DNA of 64,000 nucleotides from NCBI RefSeq assembly GCF_900184265.1, contig NZ_FXXA01000002.1, forward strand, positions 762,734-826,733. The letters run 5' to 3'. A program made the translations under genes and the position numbers. The number at the start of each line of letters is the position of its first letter. Within the stretch, counting starts at the first letter, position 1. The notes beneath the pieces were generated by a model, which was given only the letters and a program-made list of their open reading frames with translations, had not been told where the DNA came from and ran no database searches. Of the stretch, positions 7,164-16,185 are shown one piece after another. This stretch comes from Eggerthella timonensis (GTDB taxonomy: Bacteria; Actinomycetota; Coriobacteriia; Coriobacteriales; Eggerthellaceae).

Positions 7164-9431
7164 ATGAGCGATACTCGCGGTACTGTCGAGACGACCTCGG
7201 CCGATGCGGGCCCGATCGGCAAGGTAAGCCGGCCGTCGTTCAAACGAACCCTGACGTTCTTCGGGTTCTTCGCCATCACGGCTTCCATGGTGATGACGGT
7301 GTACGAGTACCCGTCGTTTGCGTCTTCGGGGTTCCAGCTGGTGTTCTTCCTGATCATCGGCGGTATCCTGTGGTTCCTGCCGGTTGCGCTGTGCGCGGCC
7401 GAGATGGCCACGGTAAAAGGATGGGAATCGGGTGGCATCTTCGCCTGGGTGGGCAACACGCTGGGAAGGCGATGGGGCTTCGCCGCGCTGTTCTTCCAGT
7501 GGTTCCAGATCACCGTGGGGTTTGTCACCATGGCGTTCTTCATCCTGGCGGCGCTGGCCTACGTGTTCAGGTGGGACGCGCTCTACAACAACCCGCTCGT
7601 GATGTTCTTCGGCGTGGCCGCCATCGTGTGGTTGCTGACGCTCACGCAGCTCGGCGGCACGAAATACACGGCGCGCATCTCGAAGGTGGGCTTCGTGGGA
7701 GGCATCATCGTGCCGGTGCTCGTGCTGCTGGCCGGCCTGATCTACTACTTCGCCACGGGTGGGGCGTCGCAGATCACCATGGACGTTGCCACGTTCGTGC
7801 CCGACTTCGGCAAGGTGGACACACTCGTGATCTTCGCGTCGTTCATTCTTGCGTACATGGGCGTCGAGGCGTCCGCGTCGCACGTGAACGAGTTGAAGAA
7901 CCCGAACCGCAACTACCCGCTGGCCATGATCGTGCTGGCCATCCTCACCATCGCGCTCGACGCGCTGGGCGGTTTGGCTGTTGCTACCACGCTTCCGGCA
8001 TCGGTGCTGGACGGCAACCTGTCGTTCGGCGTGATCGAGGCGTTCCGTGCCATCTTCGTGCAGCACATCGGGCCGTCCATGAGTTGGGTCGTGTTCGTGG
8101 TGGCGCTGCTGCTGGCGCTGGGCGTGCTGGCCGAGATTTCCGCTTGGATCGTGGGCCCGTCGCGCGCGCTGCTCGACACCGCGCATGACGGCATTCTGCC
8201 GCCGTCGTTCAAGAAGGTGAACAAGCACGGCGTGTCCGTGAAGACCGTCGTCATCCAGGCCGTCATCGTGACGGTGTGGGACGCGGTGCTGTGCGGATCC
8301 ATCGCGCTGTCCGGCGGGTCCAGCTCGTCGGTGGGCTACCTGACGGCCATCGGCCTGACGGTGGTCATCTACCTCGTGGGCTACGTGCTGTTCTTCCTCG
8401 GATACTTCTATCTGATCTTCAAGAAGAAGAACCTGCAGCGTTCGTTCCAGCTACCCGGCGGTACGCCGTTCAAGGCTATCGTGGCAGGCGTGGGCCTGAT
8501 CATGACCGTGGCAACGCTGATCATCTCGTTCTTCCCGTCGTCGAACCTCGATGCGCAGTCGAACATGGTGTACCAGGCGACGCTCGGCGTGGCGTTCGTG
8601 ATATCGGTGGCAATTCCGTTCATCATCTACGGATTGCGGCATCGCTGGGCGCCGAAGGGCGGCACGCCCGTTGCCGCCGCCGTGACGGCCCCTGCGGCAG
8701 CGACGGCGACGACGGCGTCCGGTATGCCGGTGCGCCCGGCGGCTCCCAAGCAGGGTGCGCACGCCGCACCGACGCGCATGACCGCCCCGCCGTCCGATCC
8801 GACGTCGGCCGATCCGCGCGTCGGCGCTTCACCGGCCGCCACGTCCAGTACGCAGGGCAGCGGCAAGCTGAACAAGCGCACGAAGGCGCGCGACACGATG
8901 GGCGGGCCGCGCGACGCTGCGGGAACCCCGCGGTCGGCCGGCGCGAGCGGCGCGGTTGCCGGCGGCGGCCTGAGCGAGCGCGTAGCGAACGGCATCTCGG
9001 CCGTGGTGGTTGGCGTGACCAGCAGGCCCGCCGGCCCCATCCCGGTGGATGCCAAGGAGCCGCAGGCCTCCGCCGATCCGCTGCGCACTCCGAGTGTGGA
9101 AGCCACGCCGGAAGCGCGCCATGCGCAGGATGAGCAGCCGCCGGCCTGCGGCGTCGCAACGCCGCAGAACCCCATGCCGTACCCGTGCGACATCCCCGAC
9201 GAGGACGCGACGATGCGCGATGCGGCAACCGGCGCATCGCGCGGAGACAGTCCCGTAGCCGATGCGGCCGACGTGCGCGACGACCTGCTCGATCGCGCGG
9301 CACAGGGCGATCCTTCCCTGCGCAAGAGCGTGACGGAAGGCGTGGTCGGGCAAGGCGTTCCCCAGGCCGATCCCGATACGCCCGATCCGGAGCGCGAGAC
9401 GGGCATCGACACCGACAAACCTGCCCGCTAG
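7164..9431 (+). CDS. gadC: GadC-like glutamate:GABA antiporter with a long C-terminal tail
   Basis: This protein has 755 residues. About twelve membrane helices fill residues 25-490 with the APC-superfamily pattern, including FGFFAITASMVMTVYEYPSF at the start and a conserved AYMGVEASASHVNEL loop. It is next to a glutamate decarboxylase gene, so exchange of glutamate for GABA is the likely role; the pair consumes a cytoplasmic proton per cycle. The C-terminal 260 or so residues are Ala/Pro/Thr/Asp-rich and look disordered. E. coli GadC has only a short C-plug of about 40 residues, so this tail is unusual. The ATG at 7164 follows AAAGGAG; the TTG nine bases upstream is less likely. Confidence 0.85.
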   Translation: MSDTRGTVETTSADAGPIGKVSRPSFKRTLTFFGFFAITASMVMTVYEYPSFASSGFQLVFFLIIGGILWFLPVALCAAEMATVKGWESGGIFAWVGNTLGRRWGFAALFFQWFQITVGFVTMAFFILAALAYVFRWDALYNNPLVMFFGVAAIVWLLTLTQLGGTKYTARISKVGFVGGIIVPVLVLLAGLIYYFATGGASQITMDVATFVPDFGKVDTLVIFASFILAYMGVEASASHVNELKNPNRNYPLAMIVLAILTIALDALGGLAVATTLPASVLDGNLSFGVIEAFRAIFVQHIGPSMSWVVFVVALLLALGVLAEISAWIVGPSRALLDTAHDGILPPSFKKVNKHGVSVKTVVIQAVIVTVWDAVLCGSIALSGGSSSSVGYLTAIGLTVVIYLVGYVLFFLGYFYLIFKKKNLQRSFQLPGGTPFKAIVAGVGLIMTVATLIISFFPSSNLDAQSNMVYQATLGVAFVISVAIPFIIYGLRHRWAPKGGTPVAAAVTAPAAATATTASGMPVRPAAPKQGAHAAPTRMTAPPSDPTSADPRVGASPAATSSTQGSGKLNKRTKARDTMGGPRDAAGTPRSAGASGAVAGGGLSERVANGISAVVVGVTSRPAGPIPVDAKEPQASADPLRTPSVEATPEARHAQDEQPPACGVATPQNPMPYPCDIPDEDATMRDAATGASRGDSPVADAADVRDDLLDRAAQGDPSLRKSVTEGVVGQGVPQADPDTPDPERETGIDTDKPAR

Positions 9432-9477
9432 CGCGCGGCGAACAATCAGGTATCAAACTTCGAAACAGGAGGTTTTC

Positions 9478-10968
9478 ATGAAAGAGCAGACATCTACCAG
9501 CAAGATCCTCGACAGCATGGACGAGGGCACCAAGTACTCTACGCCGATCTTCGGCTCCGAGGCGTCCGACGTTGCCATGCCGCGCCTCAAGATGAACGAC
9601 CAGCCGGTCGAGCCGCGCATCACGTACGAGATGATCAAGGAGTACCTGTCCATCGAGGGCAACGCCACGCAGAACCTCACCACGTTCTGCCAGACGTACA
9701 TGGAGCCCATGGCCACGAAGATCATGGCCGAGACGATGGAGAAGAACGCCATCGACAAGGACGAGTACCCGATGACGGCCGACCTCGAGAACCGCTGCGT
9801 CGCCATGATCGGCGACCTGTGGCACGCGAACCCCGATGAGGAGCCCATGGGCACGTCCACCGTCGGCTCGTCCGAGGCGTGCATGCTGGGCGGCCTCGGC
9901 ATGCTGTTCCGCTGGAAGAAGCTGGCGAAGGACGCGGGCATCGACATCTACACCTCGCAGCGTCCGAACCTGGTGATTTCCGCAGGCTACCAGGTGTGCT
10001 GGGAGAAGTTCTGCCGCTACTGGGACATCGAGATGCGTCTCGTGCCGCTTGAGAAGGACCATCTGTCGCTGAACATGGACACGGTCATGGACTACGTGGA
10101 CGACCACACCATCGGCATCACGGCCATCCTCGGCATCACGTACACCGGCAAGTTCGACGACGTGCAGAAGCTCGACGAGCTGGTGGAGGCGTACAACCAG
10201 GAGCATCCGAAGCTGCCGATCCGCATCCACGTGGACGGCGCGTCGGGCGGCATGTTCGCCCCGTTCGTGGAGCCCGACCTGGTGTGGGACTTCCAGTTGA
10301 AGAACGTGTGGTCCATCAACTGCTCCGGCCACAAGTACGGTCTCGTGTACCCCGGCATCGGCTGGGTGGTGTGGCGCAGCAAGGAGGCGCTGCCCGAGGA
10401 CCTGATCTTCTGGGTGAGCTACCTGGGCGGCGAGGAAGCAACGATGGCCATCAACTTCTCGCGCAGCGCGTCGCAGATCGTGGGCCAGTACTACGTGCTG
10501 ATGCGCAACGGCTTCGAGGGCTTCAAGGAGATCCAGGAGCGCACGCTCGACGTGGCGCGCTACCTGGCCGCCGAGCTCAAGGAGATGGGCATCTTCGAAA
10601 TCTATGAGGACGCGTCGCAGATCCCCATCGTGTGCTGGGGGCTGAAGGACGACGCCGACGTGGAGTGGTCGCTGTACGATCTGTCCGACCGCCTGCGCAT
10701 GAGCGGCTGGCTGGTGCCGGCGTACCCGATGCCCGCCGACATGCAAGACACCACCGTCCAGCGCGTCGTGGCGCGTGCCGACTTCTCGATGCAGCTGTGC
10801 ATCAAGCTGGTCGAGGACATGAAGAAGGAGATGGACACGCTGAACAAGGCGAAGTTCGTCACCGGCAACACTCAGGGCGTCATCCAAACCGGCTTCAACC
10901 ATGGTGGCCGTGCGGCCGTCGACAAGGGCGAAAAGGTGCAGACGAAGGCCCCGACGACCCAGAAGTAA
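9478..10968 (+). CDS. gadB: Glutamate decarboxylase
   Basis: This 496-residue PLP enzyme belongs to group II decarboxylases. It contains TSTVGSSEACMLGGL, HVDGASGGMFAPF and the PLP-lysine motif SGHKYGLVYPG with Lys286. It converts glutamate to GABA and CO2 in the cytoplasm. The length and the N-terminal extension are similar to E. coli GadB, and the C-terminal tail is Lys-rich. It starts 46 bp after the antiporter stop, behind CAGGAGG, so the two genes form an acid-resistance operon in the order gadC-gadB. A terminator follows. Confidence 0.93.
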   Translation: MKEQTSTSKILDSMDEGTKYSTPIFGSEASDVAMPRLKMNDQPVEPRITYEMIKEYLSIEGNATQNLTTFCQTYMEPMATKIMAETMEKNAIDKDEYPMTADLENRCVAMIGDLWHANPDEEPMGTSTVGSSEACMLGGLGMLFRWKKLAKDAGIDIYTSQRPNLVISAGYQVCWEKFCRYWDIEMRLVPLEKDHLSLNMDTVMDYVDDHTIGITAILGITYTGKFDDVQKLDELVEAYNQEHPKLPIRIHVDGASGGMFAPFVEPDLVWDFQLKNVWSINCSGHKYGLVYPGIGWVVWRSKEALPEDLIFWVSYLGGEEATMAINFSRSASQIVGQYYVLMRNGFEGFKEIQERTLDVARYLAAELKEMGIFEIYEDASQIPIVCWGLKDDADVEWSLYDLSDRLRMSGWLVPAYPMPADMQDTTVQRVVARADFSMQLCIKLVEDMKKEMDTLNKAKFVTGNTQGVIQTGFNHGGRAAVDKGEKVQTKAPTTQK

Positions 10969-10983
10969 CCGACCGATAGCGCT

Positions 10984-11016
10984 CGTGCCGCGTCTCCGTT
11001 GCGGGGGCGCGGCACG
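10984..11016 (+). terminator. GC-rich hairpin after gadB, partly duplicated
   Basis: CGTGCCGCG (10984-10992) pairs with CGCGGCACG (11008-11016). There is no T tract. The right-hand part of the hairpin lies in the 42-bp unit that is repeated in tandem immediately downstream. Confidence 0.5.
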
Positions 11017-11072
11017 TCCCTGTCCGACTGCGCGTCTCCGTTGCGGGGGCGCGGCACGTCCCTGTCCGACTG
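10989..11072. repeat. Exact tandem duplication of 42 bp followed by an 11-G tract
   Basis: Positions 10989-11030 and 11031-11072 are identical. The unit begins CGCGTCTCCGTTGCGGGG and ends GTCCGACTG. A run of eleven G follows at 11075-11085. The pattern suggests slippage or a recent duplication in non-coding DNA. Confidence 0.85.
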
Positions 11073-11143
11073 GTGGGGGGGGGGGCGATGAGCGCGCCCC
11101 ATCCGAGTACGGAGAGGTGCGGCGTGGCCCGCCGGTCGTTTGT

Positions 11144-11293
11144 GGGCGCAAAATGGCACCCATGACAATTTTGCTAGTTGATCTCGTTCCGAATCTTCGG
11201 CCGGAGCAGGGAAAGGCCAGGTGGCGTATCCCTGCTCCGGCCGAAAGGGTAGGTCGGGGGCTGTGATTTTGTCATGGGTGCCGTTTTGCGCCC
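11144..11293. repeat. Nested palindromic element, about 150 bp
   Basis: The outer arms 11144-11168 and 11269-11293 are 25 bp each with one mismatch (arm begins GGGCGCAAAATGGCACCC). Inside lies a second perfect inverted repeat of 17 bp at 11196-11212 and 11229-11245 (TTCGGCCGGAGCAGGGA). No reading frame fits it. It resembles a small non-autonomous element or a large REP-like unit. Confidence 0.75.
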
Positions 11294-11542
11294 AGAATCG
11301 AAAATTCGAAGTGCGGATTGCGCCCGTCGCGGCTCTGTCCGGTCGTCGCGGCCCGCCCGTTGCGTCGCGGCCCGGCGTGGCCCGTCCGCCTCGGCACGGC
11401 TCGCGTTGCGTCCCGGCGCAGCCCTCGGCGCCGCCCGCGTTGCGTCCCGGCGCAGCCAGCTCGTCTCGGATCGCCGGGTGCGGCGCAGCCTTCCGTTCCG
11501 GCGCAGCCTGTCCGCACCGGCGCGTCCCGCCCGTTGCGTCCC

Positions 11543-11578
11543 GGCGCCGAATCCCCGCCGAAAGCGGGATTCGGCGCC
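11543..11578. repeat. Perfect 13-bp hairpin
   Basis: GGCGCCGAATCCC (11543-11555) pairs with GGGATTCGGCGCC (11566-11578). It abuts the left arm of the next inverted repeat and follows several copies of a CGTTGCGTCCCGGCGCAG-like motif between about 11370 and 11545. Confidence 0.7.
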
Positions 11579-11751
11579 CCTTCTGCAACTTTTTCGACTT
11601 TGTGGCAAGCGCGTTTCCGAAGGCAACATCCTCATCAGGCGTTTTGCGTTTGCAGGGAAGCGCAGCAGCGGGAGGCTGCAGCAGCGTCGGAAGAAGCCCC
11701 TGGTCAGGTTCCACCCCGTTTGCCACAAAGTCGAAAAAGTTGCAGAAGGGG
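11577..11751. repeat. Perfect 32-bp inverted repeat around a 111-bp core
   Basis: The arms 11577-11608 and 11720-11751 are exact reverse complements over 32 bp (left arm begins CCCCTTCTGCAACTTTTTCG). The core has no gene. The size and arms fit a miniature inverted-repeat element; no target-site duplication is obvious. Confidence 0.75.
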
Positions 11752-11885
11752 TTGCATTCCCTGCTTCGCGGCTCCTGCAACAGAAAGCGGGCGGCGACCT
11801 CATCCCCCTGCCGTGCTCTCGCGCGAAACGGCAGGGGAGCGTCGGTCACGGCTTCGCGGGGTTGCAGGAACCGCTCGCGATGGGT

Positions 11886-12479
11886 TTACCCGAAGATGCC
11901 GAACATGTACCCGAAGTAGCCGGCCAGGGCGCCGACGACGGCGGCGGCCAGCGTGAGCACGACGCCCCTGAGGATGCGGTGCTGACGGGCGCGTCGGCTG
12001 CGCGGGTTGTTGCGGTCGATGGGCTCGCCCTTCGAGTACGCAACGAGCTCGCGGTAGGTAACCACGTCGTTCTGTTTCTTGATGCGCTCCACCTTCATGA
12101 GCATCGCCATGCCGATGCCCCATACCAAAAGGCCGATGATGGCGGACGGCACGACGCCCCAATCCCATCGGGTTATGCCGGCGATGGCAGCTACGGCCCC
12201 TACGATCGCAATGGCCAAACCTCCCCAGCTGAGGGCGACCATCTTCTTGTAGTCGTTCGCGATTGCTTCTTTCATGGCTTCCACGTCTCCTTTGATCAGT
12301 TCGTCGACTGTTACGTCGAAGAGGACGCTGAGCAGCAGCAGGCTTTCCACGTCGGGGTAGGTCTTGTCGTTCTCCCAACTTGAGACGGTCTGGCGCGAGA
12401 CGTATATCTTCGTGGCAAGATCGTCTTGTGAGAGTCCTCGTTCCGTCCGATGCCGTTTGATCTGACTGCCGAGCTCCAT
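11886..12479 (-). CDS. XRE-family regulator with a membrane domain
   Basis: This protein has 197 residues. The N-terminal helix-turn-helix (about residues 5-60) contains RTERGLSQDDLATKIYVSRQ and VSSWENDKTYPDVESLL, typical of the XRE/HTH_3 family with a Cro-like fold. Three hydrophobic segments follow, around residues 80-130 and near the C terminus, separated by a basic loop. Such HTH-plus-membrane proteins are common in Firmicutes and Coriobacteriia, and their signals are mostly unknown. The start at 12479 follows GAAGGG; a longer frame exists upstream but has no ribosome-binding site and covers the operator-like dyad. Confidence 0.8.
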   Translation of the reverse strand: MELGSQIKRHRTERGLSQDDLATKIYVSRQTVSSWENDKTYPDVESLLLLSVLFDVTVDELIKGDVEAMKEAIANDYKKMVALSWGGLAIAIVGAVAAIAGITRWDWGVVPSAIIGLLVWGIGMAMLMKVERIKKQNDVVTYRELVAYSKGEPIDRNNPRSRRARQHRILRGVVLTLAAAVVGALAGYFGYMFGIFG

Positions 12480-12525
12480 GCGTTTCCCTTCGCTGATCGC
12501 AGGTTGCCATGATGCGGCAAAGTGT

Positions 12526-12538
12526 ACCATCAAATGGT
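12526..12538. promoter_or_regulatory. Short palindrome upstream of the XRE gene
   Basis: ACCATCAAATGGT has perfect 5-bp arms and lies about 47 bp before the chosen start, in an AT-richer patch. It could be an autoregulatory operator. Confidence 0.35.
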
Positions 12539-12712
12539 CTTGACGAAGGGCCTTTCACCCTCGCCCCACCCTGTCAAAAGTGCTTTACATCGCAGCTGAT
12601 CTGCGACGCAACGAATTCCCTTCGAATCGCTTACGGATGACGATGAGCGTGATCGATGAGACGGGTGCACCGTATGATCGATGGCAGTGACGGCGTCGAG
12701 GAGGAGCGTGCG

Positions 12713-13408
12713 ATGAAAAAGAAGATCCTGATTGCCCTGACCAACACCCCTACGTATGGGGAGAAGGTCGCTGCGACCGGGCTGTGGCTGGGCGAGGCCG
12801 CCGAGTTCGTGGACGAGGTGAGCCAGCGCGGTTTCGAAGTGGACTACGTCAGCCCAAAAGGAGGCTTCGTGCCCCTCGACCCGCGCAGCATGAAACCTGC
12901 GTACATCGACCATGCCACGTTCGTGCTGTATCGCACGCGCGACTTCCAGGAACGCGCGCTCGCCCACTCGATGCATCCCGACGACGTGGACGCAGGGGAG
13001 TACGCTGCACTGTACTATACGGGCGGACATGGCGTGATGTGGGATTTTCCCAGCAGCACGGGGCTGGCGCGGCTGTGCCTCGAGGTGTACGGCAACGGAG
13101 GCTACCTCGCCTCGGTGTGCCATGGCATCGCAGGGCTGCTGTTCGTGCAGGACCGCGGCACGTACCTCGTCGAGGGGAAGAACATCACGGGGTTCACCAC
13201 TATGGAGGAGTACCTGAGCGGCAAGAGCGCGGCCATCCCGTTCTGGAACGAGCGGGTGGCGAAGGCGCACGGCGCCGTGTTCCGCAAAAAGCGTCCGTTC
13301 GCCTCGTTCGCCATCCAGGACGGCCGCATCATCACGGGCCAGAACCCCGAATCTCCTCGCGCGGTAGCCCGCTTGCTGCTCGAGAATATGGAACGCCCCC
13401 TGCGCTGA
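12713..13408 (+). CDS. DJ-1/PfpI superfamily protein
   Basis: This 231-residue protein has the class-I glutamine-amidotransferase-like fold. The nucleophile elbow SVCHG carries Cys136, and YYTGGHGVMWDFP supplies the conserved Gly-rich and acidic region. The size and the Gly-His-Gly region are closer to the Hsp31/glyoxalase III-like branch than to small PfpI proteases. A deglycase, glyoxalase or hydrolase role is possible, but the sequence does not decide. The ATG at 12713 follows GAGGAGGAG. The stop codon lies inside the left arm of a long terminator hairpin. Confidence 0.8.
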   Translation: MKKKILIALTNTPTYGEKVAATGLWLGEAAEFVDEVSQRGFEVDYVSPKGGFVPLDPRSMKPAYIDHATFVLYRTRDFQERALAHSMHPDDVDAGEYAALYYTGGHGVMWDFPSSTGLARLCLEVYGNGGYLASVCHGIAGLLFVQDRGTYLVEGKNITGFTTMEEYLSGKSAAIPFWNERVAKAHGAVFRKKRPFASFAIQDGRIITGQNPESPRAVARLLLENMERPLR

Positions 13409-13455
13409 ACCCGGTTCTCGTTCGCCATTTGGGACCGGATTCAGCGCAGGGGGCG
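13394..13455. terminator. Long hairpin overlapping the DJ-1 gene stop codon
   Basis: The perfect 16-bp arms at 13394-13409 and 13440-13455 (CGCCCCCTGCGCTGAA and complement) extend inward through CCGGT/ACCGG. The element lies between convergent genes and could act in both directions. Confidence 0.65.
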
Positions 13456-13527
13456 CCTGGGGAAGGTGGTGGTCACGCGGAGCACATCACGCGCGACCAC
13501 CGATGGTAGCGGAGAAGACGCTGCAGT

Positions 13528-14745
13528 TTAGTCTTCGCGCTCGATGGGCATGCTCATGCAACGCGGGCCGCCACGGCCGCGGGACAGCTCGGCGGACGGG
13601 ACCACGATCAGCTTCAGGCCCTTGCCTTCGAGCACGGCGTTCGTCACGTCGTTGCGCTCGTACACCACGATGGTGCCCGGGGCGATGCACAGCGTGTTCG
13701 AGCCGTCGTTCCACTGCTCGCGCTCGGCCGCGATGCGGTCGCCGCCGCCGCAGGGGATGAGCTCCACGGGATGACCCATGTAGGTCTCCAGGATGCTCTC
13801 CAGCGTGCCGTTCACTTCCTTGACCTTGATGCCCTCGCCTTCGGCGGTGATCTCGAACACGGTCAGCGGGCCCATGATGCCCGGGTGAATGGTGAACTTG
13901 TCGACGTCGATCTGGGTGAACACGGTGTCGAGGTGCATGAAGGCGCGGGAGTTCGGGATGTTGAACGCCAGGATGGTCTCGATGGGGCTCGTCGGATCGT
14001 TGAAGATGTTCTTCGCGATGGCGTCGATGGCATCGGGCTCGGTGCGCTGGGAAATGCCGATGGCCAGCACCTTGTCGTTGATGTTGAGGATGTCGCCGCC
14101 CTCGATGTGGAACGTGTTGTAGCGGCTGTAGTACTCAGGGGTGCCCTTGAGCATGGGATGGTGCGCGAAGATGTACTCGCCGTAGATGGTCTCGCGGTTG
14201 CGGGTCTCGGAGTACATGCGGTTGATGGACACGCCGTTGCCGATCATCGCGAACGGGTCGCGGGTAAAGTACAGGTTCGGCATCGGCTTGATGACCATCT
14301 TGGAGGACTCGGAAACCAGGTCCACCAGCGAGTTGGACTTGTCGGTGTGGAGCTCGGTGAGGTTGATGCCCTCCATCGTCTTCAGCACGAAGTCCTTGGC
14401 GTCGGGGTAGTTCTCCTGCATGTAGTCGAAGATGATCTTCTGGTAGCGATCCGTGCGGATGCCGGCCTCTTCGATCCACTGCTTGAGGAACTGCTCGCGC
14501 AGCTCGGGGTTGGCCTCGAGAACCTCAGCCATGAGGTCTTCCAGGTAAAACACTTCGACGCCGTTGTCGCGCAGAGCCTGCGCGAATGCGTCATGCTCCT
14601 CCTGGGCGACCTTCAAGAACGGGATGTCGTCGAACAGCAGCTCTTCGAGCGTGTTCGGCGTCAAGTTCAGAAGCTCTTTGCCCGGGCGGTGCAGCAGGAC
14701 TTTCTTCAAGGGCTTGATCTCGCTCTTGACGTTCACTCCTGACAT
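13528..14745 (-). CDS. arcA: Arginine deiminase
   Basis: This 405-residue protein hydrolyses arginine to citrulline and ammonia. Family marks are PNLYFTRDPFAMIGNG, FHIEGGDILN, HLDTVFTQID and the C-terminal GGPRCMSMP, whose Cys396 is the catalytic nucleophile. The length equals that of standard ArcA. The ATG at 14745 has GGAGGG six bases upstream; a TTG six bases further out is rejected. No ornithine carbamoyltransferase, carbamate kinase or ArcD gene is adjacent, so the rest of the pathway must lie elsewhere. The gene is convergent with the DJ-1 gene and divergent from a LuxR regulator gene. Confidence 0.93.
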   Translation of the reverse strand: MSGVNVKSEIKPLKKVLLHRPGKELLNLTPNTLEELLFDDIPFLKVAQEEHDAFAQALRDNGVEVFYLEDLMAEVLEANPELREQFLKQWIEEAGIRTDRYQKIIFDYMQENYPDAKDFVLKTMEGINLTELHTDKSNSLVDLVSESSKMVIKPMPNLYFTRDPFAMIGNGVSINRMYSETRNRETIYGEYIFAHHPMLKGTPEYYSRYNTFHIEGGDILNINDKVLAIGISQRTEPDAIDAIAKNIFNDPTSPIETILAFNIPNSRAFMHLDTVFTQIDVDKFTIHPGIMGPLTVFEITAEGEGIKVKEVNGTLESILETYMGHPVELIPCGGGDRIAAEREQWNDGSNTLCIAPGTIVVYERNDVTNAVLEGKGLKLIVVPSAELSRGRGGPRCMSMPIERED

Positions 14746-15065
14746 GTGCAACCCTCCTTCTTCCTTTACGTCGGTTCCTCTGGGGAACCAATCTTCGCCA
14801 AGTCGCCGTGCGGTCCTTTATGCCGTTCGGCGCGTTGAGTCCACCATGCACCCGGCGGGGCAGGATGGGAAGATGTAAAGCGGGTTTACCGGCATCGAAA
14901 GAAAGTTTAGCGTTGCCGATTGCGCTCTACACCTTGATTAAACGCCTGATAGAATACGCGAAGGGGTTCCGGCGGCGAAGACGCTGCGTCGACGGTTGAG
15001 AGAATGTATCCGGGACGATGCCGTTTCGTGTATTATGGATCAATGGTTCCGACGGCCGCTTGCGC
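14746..15065. other. Control region between arcA and a divergent LuxR gene
   Basis: This 320-bp stretch has no gene. It has AT-richer patches around 14870-14960, including TAAAGCGGGTTTA near 14876 and a TAGAAT box near 14950, which may belong to divergent promoters. I cannot assign -35 boxes with confidence. Confidence 0.45.
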
Positions 15066-16043
15066 ATGACAGAGAGGTGCTTGTTCGTGGGTTTCGTGCT
15101 CTTCCACTACACGCTGTTCGTGCTGCTTGCTTCTATTCTGGCTTCGGCCGCCTGCCTGTCTGCGTACCTCGTCTCGCGGAAGCGAACCATGCTGTTCGCC
15201 TTCTTCGGCTTCCTGTTCTACTTCTTCGACGTGGCGTGGGTGTTTCAGGACGACTTCTTCACCGGTGCAGATGCGGGCGTTGGGGCTGCGTACGCCCTGA
15301 TCATGTCGCTGATGCTGGTGATCACCGGCGGCGGATGCCTCACGTCGTTCTGGCTGCTGGTGTGCGATTACCTGGGCGAGACCCGCAAGGCGCTCAAGGT
15401 GATTCCCCCGGTGGTGTTCGTGGTGGCTAGCGTGTCCGTGCTGGCGGTGATGCCCGAGAACGACGTGCGCAGCTTCGCGTTCTACTTCCCGCGTGCGTTC
15501 TACCTGTTTTGGATGCTGGCCTTCGCGGGTGCATGGTATTTCAGGACGAAGGATGCGGCCGAACGCGGCCGTCTTCGACGCCATCGATGGCTGTACGCTG
15601 CGCTGTGGTTCCTGGGGATTTCCATCGTGGTGGAGGACGCCCTCGTCTTCCTGTTGCCCGATCCTATCTTGATCGGGCCGCGCGCGTACGCTCCCGAGCG
15701 CAACTTTGCCGAGAACGCGCTCATGCTATGCTGCGTGTTCTTCGCGTGCCGCGATGCGTTCCGCGCGCTGTCGCTGCGTTTCGACCGGCCGCCCATGCGC
15801 GGCGGCGGGCGCCAAGAGGAGCTCATCGACGACAACCTCATGATGTACGGCAAGCGCCATCAGCTGTCCGAGCGTGAGTGCGAGGTGCTGCGTTACGTGC
15901 TGCTGGGCAACGACAACCAGAACATCGCATCGTCCATGCACCTGGCGCTGAGCACTGTGAAAGTGCACGTGCACAACATCCTGCAGAAGACCGGTCAGGC
16001 GAACCGTCAAGCCCTCGTCCAGGATTTCTGGAAGATGTCGTAG
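15066..16043 (+). CDS. LuxR-type regulator with a multi-pass membrane domain
   Basis: The N-terminal two-thirds of this protein (about 325 residues) has roughly seven hydrophobic helices. The C-terminal LuxR helix-turn-helix includes QLSERECEVLRYVLLGNDNQ and LSTVKVHVHNILQKTGQANR. There is no receiver domain, so sensing is likely through the membrane part. I placed the start at the ATG at 15066; a GTG at 15087 behind AGAGAGG is an alternative. It is divergent from arcA, which makes arcA a possible target, and convergent with a Crp-family gene across a long palindrome. Confidence 0.8.
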   Translation: MTERCLFVGFVLFHYTLFVLLASILASAACLSAYLVSRKRTMLFAFFGFLFYFFDVAWVFQDDFFTGADAGVGAAYALIMSLMLVITGGGCLTSFWLLVCDYLGETRKALKVIPPVVFVVASVSVLAVMPENDVRSFAFYFPRAFYLFWMLAFAGAWYFRTKDAAERGRLRRHRWLYAALWFLGISIVVEDALVFLLPDPILIGPRAYAPERNFAENALMLCCVFFACRDAFRALSLRFDRPPMRGGGRQEELIDDNLMMYGKRHQLSERECEVLRYVLLGNDNQNIASSMHLALSTVKVHVHNILQKTGQANRQALVQDFWKMS

Positions 16044-16080
16044 CGACGGAGCGGGGCAGGGGGACGGGCAGCGGGGCAGA

Positions 16081-16170
16081 GGGACGGGGTGAGACAGAGG
16101 GACGGGGTAATTGTCTCATTTTGCGGGCAAAATGAGACAATTACCCCGTCCCTCTGTCTCACCCCGTCCC
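16081..16170. repeat. REP-like palindrome, perfect 44-bp stem (copy 1)
   Basis: The arms 16081-16124 and 16127-16170 are perfect complements with a 2-nt centre, extendable to 16075-16176 with one mismatch. The core reads GAGACAGAGGGACGGGGTAA and TTGTCTCATTTTGC then its complement. A near-identical copy is at 24450-24577. It lies between convergent genes and may also act as a terminator. Confidence 0.9.
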
Positions 16171-16185
16171 CCTGCCTCACCTCTG

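Noticed and set aside
11075-11085. Eleven-G tract as a phase-variable switch
   Set aside because: No reading frame or promoter is next to it, so slippage would have no visible target.
14746-14751. TTG as start of arcA
   Set aside because: The ATG at 14745 is six bases from GGAGGG; the TTG would be too close to it.
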